Shown here: piece by piece, positions 20,772 through 31,869 of the stretch | Position numbering within the stretch: position 1 is the first letter of the stretch | Layout: each line of letters opens with the position of its first letter | The notes under the pieces: generated by a model | What the model was told of the DNA's origin: nothing | Databases searched by the model: none | The model's input: the letters and a program-made list of their open reading frames with translations, nothing else | Assembly (NCBI GenBank): GCA_001179505.1 | Contig: CDMY01000562.1 | Coordinates: 124,001-188,000 of the forward strand | Source of the DNA: Vitrella brassicaformis | Taxonomy: Eukaryota > Sar > Vitrellaceae | DNA: 64,000 bases | Direction of reading: 5' to 3' | Translations under genes and position numbers: made by a program

Positions 20772-23700
20772 ATGGCCAGATGTACTCGTCCAAGCGGCCA
20801 TAATTTCAGGACACGGACAGAATTAATAGACGCGGCGGGACACAAGGGCCACCGAAGAGCGGCACCCGGTGGTAAAGAACAACATCGTGTGTCTGCCCTC
20901 CCTATGTATCTTCCATATAAGGACTTCCGGAGTCCCCGTCGGCGGCACTCGACTCTCGAGGGGCTGCTGGGCCGCCTCAGGTGGCCCGTCCGTGAGATTG
21001 TCCTCACCCTCTTCTTCTGGCTCGTGGGATACGGCATCATCATCTCACTTGAGGTACGTGGCAAGCAGCAGGCCCTGAGCGGAACTCGGGCGTGGTGTCT
21101 GTCGTGGTGCCTTCTGGAATTTTGTGTGTGTGTGTGTGTGTCAATCGGCTGCAGACGATATTCTTCCACTCGGACGGCGACCCGCGGCGGAGCTTATCAT
21201 CTGGCGCGCCGCCAGAGCAGTCACCCATGGAGATGCTCCAGAACCAGGTGGGTGTGTGTGACTGCGAGAGATTTGCCTGCCTCTCTCGTGTCATTTCTGC
21301 TGTCTGTCTGTCTGTCTGTCTGTGTGCGCAGCTTGCGTCCGCCGAGAAGGACCTGCTTTCACTGAAGAAGGAGTGCAGAAAGAGGGAAGTCGAGGTCGGT
21401 CACACCACACCACACCAACCCACACCACACCAACCACCCACGAGGCCCTTGCCCTCTTCTATTTGATTCGCATATATCAGGTGTGGTCGTATCGTGATGA
21501 GGCCTCGACGCTGAGGAGAGATAAGGAGACAGCTGACATGAGGGTGGGTGGGTGGGTGGGTGAGCCAGGCGGCCAGGCAGGCAGGCAGGCAGGCAGGCAG
21601 TGGACCAAAGCCAGGCAGTCAATCACTCACTCACTCACTCACTCATGGATGTCGGCGGGGGAGGAACAGGGGAGAGGGGAGTAATCGGAGTCAACGGCTC
21701 GTCGGGTGGGGTATGGTGTGTGTGGTCAGGTGTCGGCTTTGCGCGAGATTCTCGACAACAGGCGGAATGCCCAGCCCACACAAAAGGAGACCGAGGAACA
21801 GGTAGGTACACGGTCTTAGGTTTTCGACTGTCACCGACTCCACTCCCTCCACAATCTAATTAATCTGCTGTTTATGTTTCCAGCTGAGGGCTTCCGAAGA
21901 GCGAATGAAGGAGACAATGCTGCAGGTACACCCTCACCCACATGCACACACCCACTCAGGCACGCCTATCGCACTCACTGCCTACCTGCCTGCCTGCAGC
22001 TGGCAGACGCAAACCAGCAGCTGACGACGATGGAGCGAGCACTGGGCCTGAACCATGTTCGGGACATCCTGCGTGCGCTGCTGCACCACGAGGCGGCCAA
22101 GCTGACCCCCAACGTGACGGCCTTCGTGCAGGACGCCATCAGCGACCTCGAGTTCACCGTCGGACACTTCCCGGTGTGCTCTCGACAGGAAATGAACATG
22201 TGGGTGCCCGACGAGTCGGAGCCACCACACACACCCTCCCACCCCACTGAACAACAGCCACACCCGCGGCAGCAGCACCAGCAGCAGCCGAGACGGAAGG
22301 CGCCCTTAGGGAAACCGTCACAACAAGAAGATCAACAGCACGAACAAGGGCAACAAAAGCAGAGGGAGATGCCGCTGACACTAACACGGCAGCAGCACCA
22401 CCCGCAACAGCAGCAGCAGCAGCAGCAGGAGGAGGGTAAACAGGGAGAGGTGAAGATCGAGGAGTCGCCGGGTGACAACAAGGAGATCGAGGTGGTGGCT
22501 ATCGCGAGGAGTCTGCAGGAGGCGGGTGCCTTCGAGGCCGACGTCCACAGCATGTTCACAGGGCCCCGCGTCCTCGACGGCAAAGTGGAGGGATTCCCCG
22601 CTGAGGACGGCACGCCAGCCGCAGGGCCCGACGGCAACGACAACGGCCACTGGAAGCGGTACCTCCTTTGCTCGCCGCAGAAGAGGGACCAGATCAGGAG
22701 CTCACGGGTGGAGCTGCAGGGGCAGGTCATCATGGGCATACAGTCGCCACAGTTCACCAACGCACTCAAAATCATGGCGGTAGGCTGACAGACAGACAGA
22801 CAGACAGACAGACAGAGACAGACAGACAGATAAGCAGGCGCACTCTGCACCGCGCACCACACACAACATCCTTGCCTGCATCGGTGGTTCAGAGCTGCCT
22901 GCCGTTCGAGGACTGCATCTTCCTCGACGCGGGTGTGGACAGCAGCTGGTACGGCGTGATGCTGGCCTATGCGGGCTACTCGGTCATCGGCTTTGACGCC
23001 TTCTTCGGCAGCTACTTCCTGGACCAGCGTGCCCTCGACATAGGGCAGGCCGAGGGGGAGCTCTTCGGGCCCAACGGCAGGATGGGCAGCATGGTCATCT
23101 ACCCATTCGCACCTGACAACGACACGCGCATCTGCCAGCTGGAGAAGCGTGAGAAAGAACCGGACGGAGGGAGGGAGAGAGGGATGACGCAGGGGTGGAT
23201 GGCGTCTGTGTTGTTGTGTTGTGTTGTGGTTGGTTAATTGTTCGCCAGCTGAGAACGCTCCGAAGATGGTGTTGGAGGGCCCCATCAAGTGCGATGACGA
23301 CAAGCCAGAGGAGGATAGCCTGCAGAGGCTCTTCCAACGGGTGAGGGGGTGGGTGGGTGTGGGGGCTTGACACGGCCCAGAGGATTGTGGTGCAGCATGT
23401 AATGTCGGTGTGTCCACCCACTCTTGTGTGCGGTGTGTGTTGCAGGTGCAGACCGTCCGTTTGGACGACTTCATCGACCGGCCTATCCAGCTGATGCGCG
23501 TCGAGACCACAGCGCCCGTCATGAGAGTCCTCCACGGTACGGTAGGCACACGCACACCGGGGTATCCATGCAGCACACATGTGGCCGGCCACGCATCGCA
23601 TCCTTCCCTCCCTCAGGCGCGTCTCGCCTCCTCCGTCGTCACGTCAAGTACCTGCAGCTGACGATCAACACCATGCCCCCGCTGCCGGGCCTCCCCCATC

Positions 23701-24143
23701 GCCACGAGTGGCCCGCCAAAGAGATCCTCGACTATGTGCGGCACGACCTCGGCTTCGACTGCATGTGGATCGACGAGCGGGGCGTGTCAGCCTTTCTCCA
23801 CTTCGACGACGTCCCTGAAAAGGACTTCATCGGCGAGTTCCTCTGCGAGCGGAAGAAGAAGACACCGACATCAGGGGTGGGGGCAGGGGCTCAGAAGAAG
23901 GAAGCGGAGCGGCCGAAGGCAAAGGGAGATGCGGGCGGTGATGACGTGTCGCGGATGGCGGCGATGATCCGACGCGAGAAGGGGATGGGGAGGGGCAATG
24001 GGGGAGGGAAGGGCAGTCATGTTGATGCCGACCAAGGGCAAGGGCAGACAAGGCAAGAGAGGGAGCGGACGAAGCCAGACGACGGCAAGCTGACAGAAGA
24101 AGCCCAGGAAGAGCCGAGGCAGGAGAAGGACGAGCTGGGCTGA
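20772..24143 (+). CDS. Membrane-anchored FkbM-like methyltransferase-fold protein
   Basis: About eleven exons from ATG 20772. A basic N-terminus precedes one membrane helix (EIVLTLFFWLVGYGIIISLE), giving a type II signal-anchor. Several short exons encode coiled coil (for example LASAEKDLLSLKKECRKREV). A Gln/His/Pro-rich low-complexity region (about 22200-22450) follows. The C-terminal domain resembles FkbM methyltransferases: motif I-like FLDAGVDSSWYGVMLAYAG, acidic strand YSVIGFDAF, then VQTVRLDDFIDRPIQLMRVE and VLHGASRLLRRHVKYLQLTI, equivalent to the family's LDD..IDLIKIDVEGAE..VL.GA. The usual DVEGAE is degraded to VETTAP and motif I lacks its glycine run, so activity is doubtful. A Lys/Glu-rich tail ends at TGA 24141-24143. 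The terminal 426 coding bases are duplicated downstream. Confidence 0.72.
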
Positions 24144-25296
24144 CCGACCGACCACATCCCACAGCTGTCTGTCTTTACTCAATCCATGACCTCTCCCGCT
24201 CGTTTCTTGCTGCCGTTGGCGTCTGTTGTGTCTGTCTGTCTGTTGAGCCGACAGATAGATGAGATGACTTGGCACGGGTGTACATAACATACCTGCCTGA
24301 CATGGACGGGTGGGCGCGGTGCGCCCCTCGACGGGTGGGGGTGTTGGGTTTGTGTTTTTCAGCGGGCCGGCCAGTCAGCCAGGTTGGTCGAGTCGACGAA
24401 CTGACAATTCATCCACTCATCGTGCTGCCGCAGTTTGTGGCTTGCCATGGCGTGCAGTGTAGGTGTGTGCAGCGAGCGCAGCACGTCCGTCTACCTGTCA
24501 GTCAGCAGCAATGGATCTGTCTGTCTGTCTGTCTGTGTCGCGTGCGTCCATACCCCCCTGCGCTTGCGTTGTGTCTGCGATGTGCGAGAGACAGCAAGGC
24601 AGATATAGAAAGGCAGACAGAGAGAGGGTACCTGTGTCTTGTATAGTGTAGGCAGACGGAGGGAGGGGGGGGCTTGGGGGGAGGCATCCAAATTAATTAA
24701 GGCGCTAGCTCTTTTCCTTCGTTGTGTGCGGCAGATGATGAATGAGCCTTCCTTTGCCCCTGGTCGGTCGGTCGGTCGGTCGGCCGGGTCGCACTTTTTT
24801 GCGTGTGAGCCGCCGCATGGTGCATGTCATGTCCTGTGGGTGGCTATGCTATGTGTGCAGCAGTCCCTTTCTCTGTCTGTCATCAGACCGTCTTTCTACT
24901 TTGCAAGGCGCCCTGAGAGGCATCACGGCATTCAGGTCTTTGGTAGCTTCAGTCAGTTCTTTAGGTGGGTGGGACACACAGACAGCTTAATTGTGAGATC
25001 AACGAACGTATGACGACAATGTCATTGGTGTGTAGCTGCGCATTGCACTGGGTGGGTGCAGTGCCGTGCATGGGTCTCATTCGTGTCGTGAGACCGTATG
25101 TGTATGTGTGTGTGTGTGTGTGTGATGGCTCGTGTGCCAATCGACAGTCGACATGCTTTTGGTGACAATTTTTGCTGTCCACTCTCTCCCTCCCTCCCTC
25201 CCTCCCTCCCTCTCACTCTCCTTCGTGTGTCGGCCGACAGTGGTCCCAACCGACTGCAATGCCATTCATCCACTTCGACGCAGCCAACAGACACAC
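23718..25296 (+). repeat. Segmental duplication, copy 1 (end of FkbM-like gene plus 3' flank)
   Basis: Starts at AAAGAGATCCTCGACTATG inside the terminal exon and runs into non-coding DNA ending near CGACGCAGCCAACAGACACA. The same order of sequence recurs at 26163-27770. The 426 coding bases differ at six positions with no indel. The non-coding part differs by small indels, mostly in microsatellites. Confidence 0.93.
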
Positions 25297-26162
25297 GCAC
25301 TTACATGTGTGCAGTGTGTGAGGGTGCGCGTGTGGCACCCACCCACCCACCCACCCACCCACCACCCTCACACACACACACACTGCTGCACACACAGGCC
25401 TTCCCCCCCTCGCTCTCTGCGCGTGCAGTGCCTCCCTGTTGATTGACATGAGCCTGTGTGTCTGTCTGTCTGCCACGCACTCCTGCACACCAACCGCATT
25501 CACGAAATTCGCAAACCCTACGCATAATTAGGTTTTAACTGAGCACATCAACCGCCGCCCCGCCCCCCTGCAATGGGAAAAAGCCTCCAAAAGCAGAGAG
25601 TGTTTACAGCTGCGAGCTTGATCGGTGCTAGGGGTCGCTAACGGCACATGCCTTTCCCAAAACACAAAAGGCACCAGAGAGGCTCACACACAGAAAGGCC
25701 ATACACGAAGCGAGAAGCAGCCAGAAGGCTTCCCACATGACATCTCTCTCTGTTTGTGCGCTTGTCGGCTCACAGAGATGCTGTTCGATCTCAAGGGATC
25801 GGCCATGCCGTCAAGGGCCCTAGCAAAGCTTTTCTGATCTCTTGATGAAGGTGCGATTCTGAGCTGGAGAGGCCTGTATGTTATTTACTTCAACTACTTT
25901 CGGGGTGGGATACCTTTTCAGCAACTTCGGATTCCCCTCATGACCCACACACACAACCTCATTCCCTCTGCTTGGTAAGGCCTGATAGCCCATAGTCACA
26001 TTATTTTGCACACACGCCCACAGCTTCTGGCCTGCACCTTTTTGGTGCGCGTCTTTCTCAGCTGCGACCCGGCCCCCAGTCTCTCTCTGTGCTCGTGCGG
26101 CTGAAGGTGATGCCTAATCCGCCAAAGTCAAGTCATCTCACACACAACCGGTGGTCACCCTC
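24144..26162. other. 3' flank of the FkbM-like gene and spacer between duplicate copies
   Basis: To 25296 this is the non-coding part of duplication copy 1. From 25297 to 26162 it is copy-1-specific and includes AC-rich tracts, repeat C (25572-25732) and an AT-richer stretch. A 96-codon frame at 24269 has a counterpart in the other copy, but it runs through CTGT repeats and is probably not a gene. A frame at 25625-25837 has no support beyond being open. Confidence 0.5.
25572..25732 (+). repeat. Dispersed repeat C, copy 1
   Basis: Begins ATGGGAAAAAGCCTCCAAAA and ends near GAGAAGCAGCCAGAAGGCTT. Both ends are matched, in the same order and orientation, at 28162-28260, but the interior is longer here (about 160 against 99 bases). 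Each copy follows one copy of the segmental duplication. Confidence 0.5.
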
Positions 26163-26588
26163 AAAGAGATCCTCGACTATGTGCGGCACGACCTCGGCTT
26201 CGACTGCATGTGGATCGACGAGCGGGGCGTGTCAGCCTTTCTCCACTTCGACGACGTCCGTGACAAGGACTTCATCGGCGAGTTCCTCTGCGAGCGGAAG
26301 AAAAAGACACCGACATCAGGGGTGGGGGCAGGGGCTCAGAAGAAGGAAGCGGAGCGGCCGAAGGCAAAGGGAGATGCGGGCGGTGATGACGTGTCGCGGA
26401 TGGCGGCGATGATCCGACGCGAGAAGGGGATGGGGAGGGGCAATGGGGGAGGGAAGGACAGTCATGTTGATGCCGACCAAGGGCAAGGGCAGACAAGGCA
26501 AGAGAGGGAGCGGACGAAGCCAGACGACGACAAGCTGACAGAAGAAGCCCAGGACGAGCCGAGGCAGGAGAAGGACGAGCTGGGCTGA
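26163..26588 (+). pseudogene. Duplicated 3' coding fragment of the FkbM-like gene
   Basis: An intact 142-codon copy (to TGA 26586-26588) of the last part of the FkbM-like protein, lacking all upstream exons. It spans EILDYVRHDLGFDCMW to EKDELG. There are six base differences from copy 1, five of them amino-acid changing: Pro-Glu becomes Arg-Asp, two Gly become Asp, one Glu becomes Asp. No indel or stop is present. There is no obvious acceptor or start codon immediately 5', so it is most simply a truncated copy. Splicing to it as an alternative last exon cannot be excluded. Confidence 0.7.
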
Positions 26589-27770
26589 CCGACCGACCAC
26601 ATCCTACAGCTGTCTGTCTTTACTCAATCCATGACCTCTCCCGCTCGTTTCTTGCTGCCGTTGGCGTCTGTTGTGTCTGTCTGTCTGTTGAGCCGACAGA
26701 TAGATGAGATGACTTGGCACGGGTGTACATAACATACCTGCCTGACATGGACGGGTGGGCGCGGTGCGCCCCTCGACGGGTGGGGGTGTTGGGTTTGTGT
26801 TTTTCAGCGGGCCGGCCAGTCAGCCAGGTCGGTCGAGTCGACGAACTGACAATTCATCCACTCATCGTGCTGCCGCAGTTTGTGGCTTGCCATGGCGTGC
26901 AGTGTAGGTGTGTGCAGCGAGCGCAGCACGTCCGTCTACCTGTCAGTCAGCAGCAATGGATCTGTCTGTCTGTCTGTCTGTGTCGCGTGCGTCCATACCC
27001 CCCCGCATACATCCTGGCTTGCGTTGTGTCTGCGATGTGCGAGAGACAGCAAGGCAGATATAGAGAGGCAGACAGAGAGAGGGTACCTGTGTCTTGTATA
27101 GTGTAGGCAGACGGGGGCCTGGGGGGAGGCATCCAGATTAATTAAGGCGATAGCTCTTTTCCTTCGTTGTGTGCGGCAGATGATGAATGAGCCTTCCTTT
27201 GCCCCTGGTCGGTCGGTCGGTCGGTCGGCCGGGTCGCACTTTTTTGCGTGTGAGCCGCCGCATGGTGCCTGTCATGTCCTGTGGGTGGCTATGCTATGTG
27301 TGCAGCAGTCCCTTTATCTGTCTGTCATCAGACTGTCTTTCTACTTCGCAAGGCGCCCTGAGAGGCATCACGGCATTCAGGTAGGTAGCTTCAGTCAGTC
27401 CTTTAGGTGGGTGGGACACACAGACAGCTGTGAGGTGAGATCAACGAACGTATGACGACAATGTCATTGGTGTGTAGCTGCGCATTGCACTAGGCGGGTG
27501 CAGTGCATTGCATGGGTCTCATTCGTGTCGTGAGACCGTATGTGTATGTGTGTGTGTGTGATGGCTCGTGTGCCAGTCGACAGTCGACATGCTTTTGGTG
27601 ACAATTTTTGCTGTCCACTCTCTCTCTCTCTCCCTCACCCTCTCCCTCTCTCTCTCTCGCTCCCTCTCACTCTCCTTCTGTGTCGGCCGATCAGTGGTCC
27701 CAGCCCGCATTGAATGCCATTCATCCACCATATCCTGAATCGATACCAATCGACGCAGCCAACAGACACA
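26163..27770 (+). repeat. Segmental duplication, copy 2
   Basis: Same sequence as 23718-25296, in direct orientation with a start-to-start offset of 2445 bases. It carries the coding fragment and its 3' flank. The left border is sharp (TCACCCTCAAAGAG here, GGCCCGCCAAAGAG in copy 1). The right border is blurred, since CGACGCAGCCAACAGACACA is shared after a short unmatched insert. Confidence 0.92.
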
Positions 27771-27969
27771 ATTCGTTATCATGTGAAACGGACTTTTTCT
27801 CAGGTGAAAACAGACTTCAGCGTGCGCTTCTGTGATCGCTCTGCTCCTCTTTCGAGCGATATCACACATCAGTGTAATGATGGTGATTCTGCAATGCATG
27901 GGACGTGCCGCTGGATATGTGAAGCAATGAATCAATCAATCATGGGTCATTGTCATTCATTGTCATTCA

Positions 27970-28048
27970 TTCATTCAGTGAATCGCTGCATCACTATAGA
28001 CAACCCTCCTCGGTTGCTTCGCTTTGAGACGGCCGTGATCCTGGCCTG
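27970..28048 (+). repeat. Dispersed repeat B, copy 2
   Basis: Matches 13806-13860 from CATTCAGTGAATCGCTGC to CCTGGCC. The middle is longer and substituted. Confidence 0.5.
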
Positions 28049-28078
28049 ACAGCCATGTGTGCACGAGGGATACGTGGT

Positions 28079-28157
28079 CGGCTTTACCGGTGGTAAAGCC
28101 GAGGGAGACGAATTATGCTCGTACGTATGTATGCAAGGCACGAATTTTTCGTCTCCC
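28079..28157. repeat. Nested inverted repeats
   Basis: CGGCTTTACC (28079-28088), a 3-base spacer, and GGTAAAGCCG (28092-28101) form a perfect 10-bp stem. Directly after it, GGGAGACGAATT (28103-28114) is complementary, apart from two extra T residues, to AATTTTTCGTCTCCC (28143-28157). The pair could form a cruciform or represent termini of a small mobile element. Confidence 0.55.
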
Positions 28158-28161
28158 TGGG

Positions 28162-28260
28162 ATGGGAAAAAGGCTTCAAAAGCCGAGATAGTAGGGTTTG
28201 GGGTTTCAGGGTTTGCACCCTAGAGGGCACAGACGAAGGGAGAAGCGACCAGAAGGCTTT
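28162..28260 (+). repeat. Dispersed repeat C, copy 2, with telomere-like core
   Basis: Shares both ends with 25572-25732. Its interior holds TAGGGTTTGGGGTTTCAGGG (28192-28211), a run of variants of the TTTAGGG telomere repeat. Confidence 0.5.
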
Positions 28261-28268
28261 GTGTCGGG

Positions 28269-31200
28269 ATGGAGGTGAGTCCGCCTTTCGAGGACAACCC
28301 AGGTCCAGCACCAGCAGCAGCAGCAGCTGCTGCTGCATCCGAGAGGCCTCAGCCACCTCCTCCCATCATGTAAGCCAGCACCGCCTGAATCTGTCGGTCT
28401 GTGAGCTGAGCTCCATCACATGCACACATCCTGTACTCTCTGTGTGGGTGCTGTCGGCACCAACCGTAATGGCAGGCGTGAATACATCAACCTCATCGAC
28501 GACTCAGACGAGGAGGGAAGCGAGGGCGATGAGGAGTGCAAGTATGTCACAGAAAGCCAAAAGCACAACACTCGACCCTCTACTGGTCATTGTCCACCGA
28601 CCAGGATCATTCGCCGCAGAAACGCCCGGCATCTGCGTGATCAGGCTGTCCTGCGTATGGCCAACGACATGCCCGCGCTCCCTGCCCCTGCAGCCAACGA
28701 ACACCCCGGCGAGTCTGCGTCGGCGGCCGCAGCGGCCGCAGCGCCAGCGCCAGCCGGTCCCTCACAGCCCATCGAAATCGACCTCGACGCCTTCACCTTC
28801 ATGACGGGCGAGGAGCGTCGCCGCAAGAGGCAGGAGGATGCGGACCACGCCCTGGCAATGCGGCTGTGGAGCGAGATCAATGCTGGGGTGGACCGTCGTG
28901 ACATCGAGAGTCAGATGGAGAGGGACGAGAAGCTGGCGAAGGCGCTGTTCGCCAAGTGGCAGAGGCCGGACGCTGCTCGCGAGGCCGAGAAGAAGCGGCT
29001 GGAGGAGGCGGGCAGGAAGATGGCCCTTAGCATGCAGCAGAAGGAGGGCATCATGCACTCAGGTACCTGGGTGGGTGGGTACCTACACACCTGACCTGGG
29101 TGGGTCGATGTGATAGGTGGATAGGGGTGGTTGTGTGTGATTGATATGATGGATGTTGCCTGTCTGTCTGTTTTTTGTTTGTCTGTCCACCTCAGAGTGT
29201 CGCTTCTGTAGCCGCGTGTTGCTCGTAAAAGTTGGTCCAGGTACAACACAACACAACACACCAGATGCGCTGCAGCCAGCCATCCTCCACGAATGCTCCC
29301 TCCCCTCTCACTGTCCTCCCTCCCTCCCTCCCTCCCTCCCCCAGACACCACCGTCACCGAGGACCCCCCCCGCCCACCCCCGCCCCCCAAGCGGGGTCCT
29401 CGCACACGCCTCGCCGCCAAGAAGGCCGGGAACGACAACAACACGGCCGCAGAAGAGGAGGAAGACCAGTCGCCCCAGGAGCCCACCGTCAAGCTCATCG
29501 TCAGCCCCTACTGCGACAAGGAGGCCTGTGTGGCCAGGGGCCGGGCGCACTGCAACAGGCTGCTCAGCTGCGGGCACCCCTGTGGCGGCACGGCTGGGGA
29601 GTGGCACCCACACCAGCACCGGTACCAGCGGAGCGGCGACAGGTGCTGGTGTGTGTGTACGCACCCCGACTGCACACACGAGGAATCGGCGGCGAGCAAG
29701 GGGGGCGGCGTGACGGACTGCATGATATGCATGGACGGCTTGAACGAGAGCCCCGTGTTGAAGCTGGCGTGTGGCCATGTGCTGCACTATGGCTGTGTCA
29801 AGACGCAGCTGAGCAACATCAACTTCGACAATGGGGAGAGGTGAGGGAGGGAGTGAGCGGCCGGCAAACCACACACACACACACACAAACAACTACACTG
29901 ACTGACCCACAGAGGGAGGGAGGGACGCGTTGACAAGAATGGACAGATAGACAGACAGGGTTATGTCTGTTGCATGTCTGTGTGTGTGTTGTGTGTGTGG
30001 CAGGTTAGTCTTCAACCTGTTGAAGTGTCCGATGGGGTGCAACAAGCTGCTCGAGCACCCGGTACACTCACTGCACACGCTCTCACACACCACACGTTGG
30101 AGACACGGACACAGACAGACAGACAGACAGCGCCGGCCGCAACCCAACCCAACACACCACACCGCACCCCATCCGCCATCTGTCTGTCTGTCTGACTGAC
30201 TGACTGTCGAATCAGGTGATTGAGAATGAGATGCGGCCCCTTAAGGCCCTGCGCGCAGAGGTAGGCAGCGGGGTGGGTAGATGATACTTTGACACTCAGC
30301 ACACAGACAGACAGGCAGGCAGACAGACGGAGAGAGAGAGGAAAGGTGTGCGGACTGCCGGCATGCATGCCGCTGAGTGGCTATCTATCTGTGCGTGTGT
30401 GTGTGTGTGTGTGTGTCACACGCACAGGCGATTGCGAACGCCGCGCAGCGTGCCCGTTTGGAGAAGCTGACGGGCCCCGACGGACAGATACTCGACGGCG
30501 AGCAGGCACTCCACAAATACGCCTTCTACAAATGCTCCAAGTGTGTAACTCAGCGACTCAGCCACACCACACCACACCACACACACGAATCAAACTCATG
30601 GATGCGTTTGTGTCATGCAGGTGTCGCCGTGTCTACTGTGGGGGCCGTCTGGACTGCGAGCGGGACCTGCGCCAAGAGGAGGACAATGACAACGAGGGCC
30701 CAGCCCCCGCAGCTGCAGCAGCAGCGGCCCCCGCACCACAACCCGATCGTGGCCGGAAGGGCAAGAAGAAGCGCCGTCGCGTGAGCGCCGCGCCTGCCAG
30801 GGGCGCTGCTGCGGTGCCGCTGGGTGCTGGCGGGGTGAGGCCAAACAAGAAGGACGAGCTTGTCTGCCCTGCGTGCGCCATCGGACAGGCCGGACAGTGC
30901 CCCAAACATGGTGGGTCGGGATGCATGTGATTGATGTTTGTGGTGGACTGTTTTCTCTGTCTGTGTGTGTCTGTCTGTGTGTGGCTGTCTGTGTGTGTGT
31001 CTGTGATGTGTGTTAGGCCATGGCTTTGTGGAGTTCAAGTGCCGCTACTGCTGCGAGCCGGCCGTGGTGAGCGAGGGAGCCAGCGAAACAGGGAGGGAGC
31101 GAGCGAGGGAGGGCAACACACGGGGTGGGTCGTGCGACTCTTCTTGTCACTCCCTCCCTCTGTGTGCTTTCTGTGTGTGCAGTGGTTCTGCTTTGGCACG

Positions 31201-31869
31201 ACTCACTTCTGCGACAAATGCCGTGAGCAAAACACAGCACAGCACAGCTCAGCCCAGCATGACAGAAAGGAAGGCTCTGACAGAGAGAGTGGGTTAGTTA
31301 CGTCAGTAAGTCTGGGTGCCTGGGCGGTGTGGTGTGGTGTGCCATGATTGGTTGATTGATTGATCGCATGGCTGGGGTGGGGTGGGGTGCGTGGGCGGTT
31401 GGTTCAGACAATGACAATGCCTATCGATACGATGCATACCGTGAGAGCAGAGGGCACAGCACGGCACACCACGCACCACATCTTTTTCCTTCTTTCTCTG
31501 CCTGTGTGTGTGTGTGTGTGTCATCTCAGACAACACCAACCGCATCGGCAAGCCATGCCCAGGCCCCCACAAGTGCGCACTCGGCGGCAACCACCCACCG
31601 GTGAGCCCTCACACCCCCACCCACCACGCCCCCCCCCCACAGACACACACAGGCCCTGCCGTCCTTGTCTGCCTATATCTCTATCTGTGTTTTTTTGGTG
31701 TGTGGATGGATTGCATCAGAACCCCTGCGAGATGCCTATCGGCTGCGCATTATGCAAGGAAGAGGAGTTCAATGCAGAGAATGGTGGCCAGCAGAAGAAG
31801 AAGCGCGGCTCTGGTGGCAGCGGTGGTGGTGGTGGGGCGGCCGCAGCGGCGGCAGCAGCACGGCCGTGA
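28269..31869 (+). CDS. RING-Cys-relay (RCR, MYCBP2-type) E3 ubiquitin ligase, compact form
   Basis: Thirteen exons (first 28269..28369, last 31720..31869) join in phase to 660 residues. The N-terminal half is disordered with Ala/Pro-rich and acidic stretches and a charged coil (28605-29062). A RING follows: CMICMDGLNESPVLKLACGH, VLHYGC and LLKCPMGC (29720-30055). The tandem-cysteine domain follows: KYAFYKCSKCRRVYCGG, then RLDC, the counterpart of the MYCBP2 relay cysteine C4520; DELVCPAC with the Glu equivalent to E4534; CPKHG; and EFKCRYCC then WFCFGTTHFCDKCH, with the second cysteine (C4572), both flanking Phe and the catalytic His (H4583). Thus the residues MYCBP2 needs to relay ubiquitin to Thr/Ser esters are all present. 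The loop between the two cysteines carries an extra Ala/Pro/Lys-rich insert of about 65 residues. MYCBP2 itself exceeds 4,600 residues; none of its other domains is seen. Confidence 0.93.

Larger units (their letters stand above)
27770..28268. other. Spacer with repeats, hairpin and telomere-like motif
   Basis: Holds repeat B copy 2 (27970-28048), a palindromic stem (28079-28101), a longer inverted repeat (28103-28157), repeat C copy 2 (28162-28260) and a telomere-like tract (28192-28214). It leads directly into the start codon of the RCR ligase at 28269. No gene seen. Confidence 0.5.

Noticed and set aside
24269-24646. A frame of about 96-130 codons conserved in both duplicate copies (also at 26714-27106)
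   Set aside because: The copies are too young for conservation to mean selection. The frame runs through CTGT repeats and its end differs between copies.
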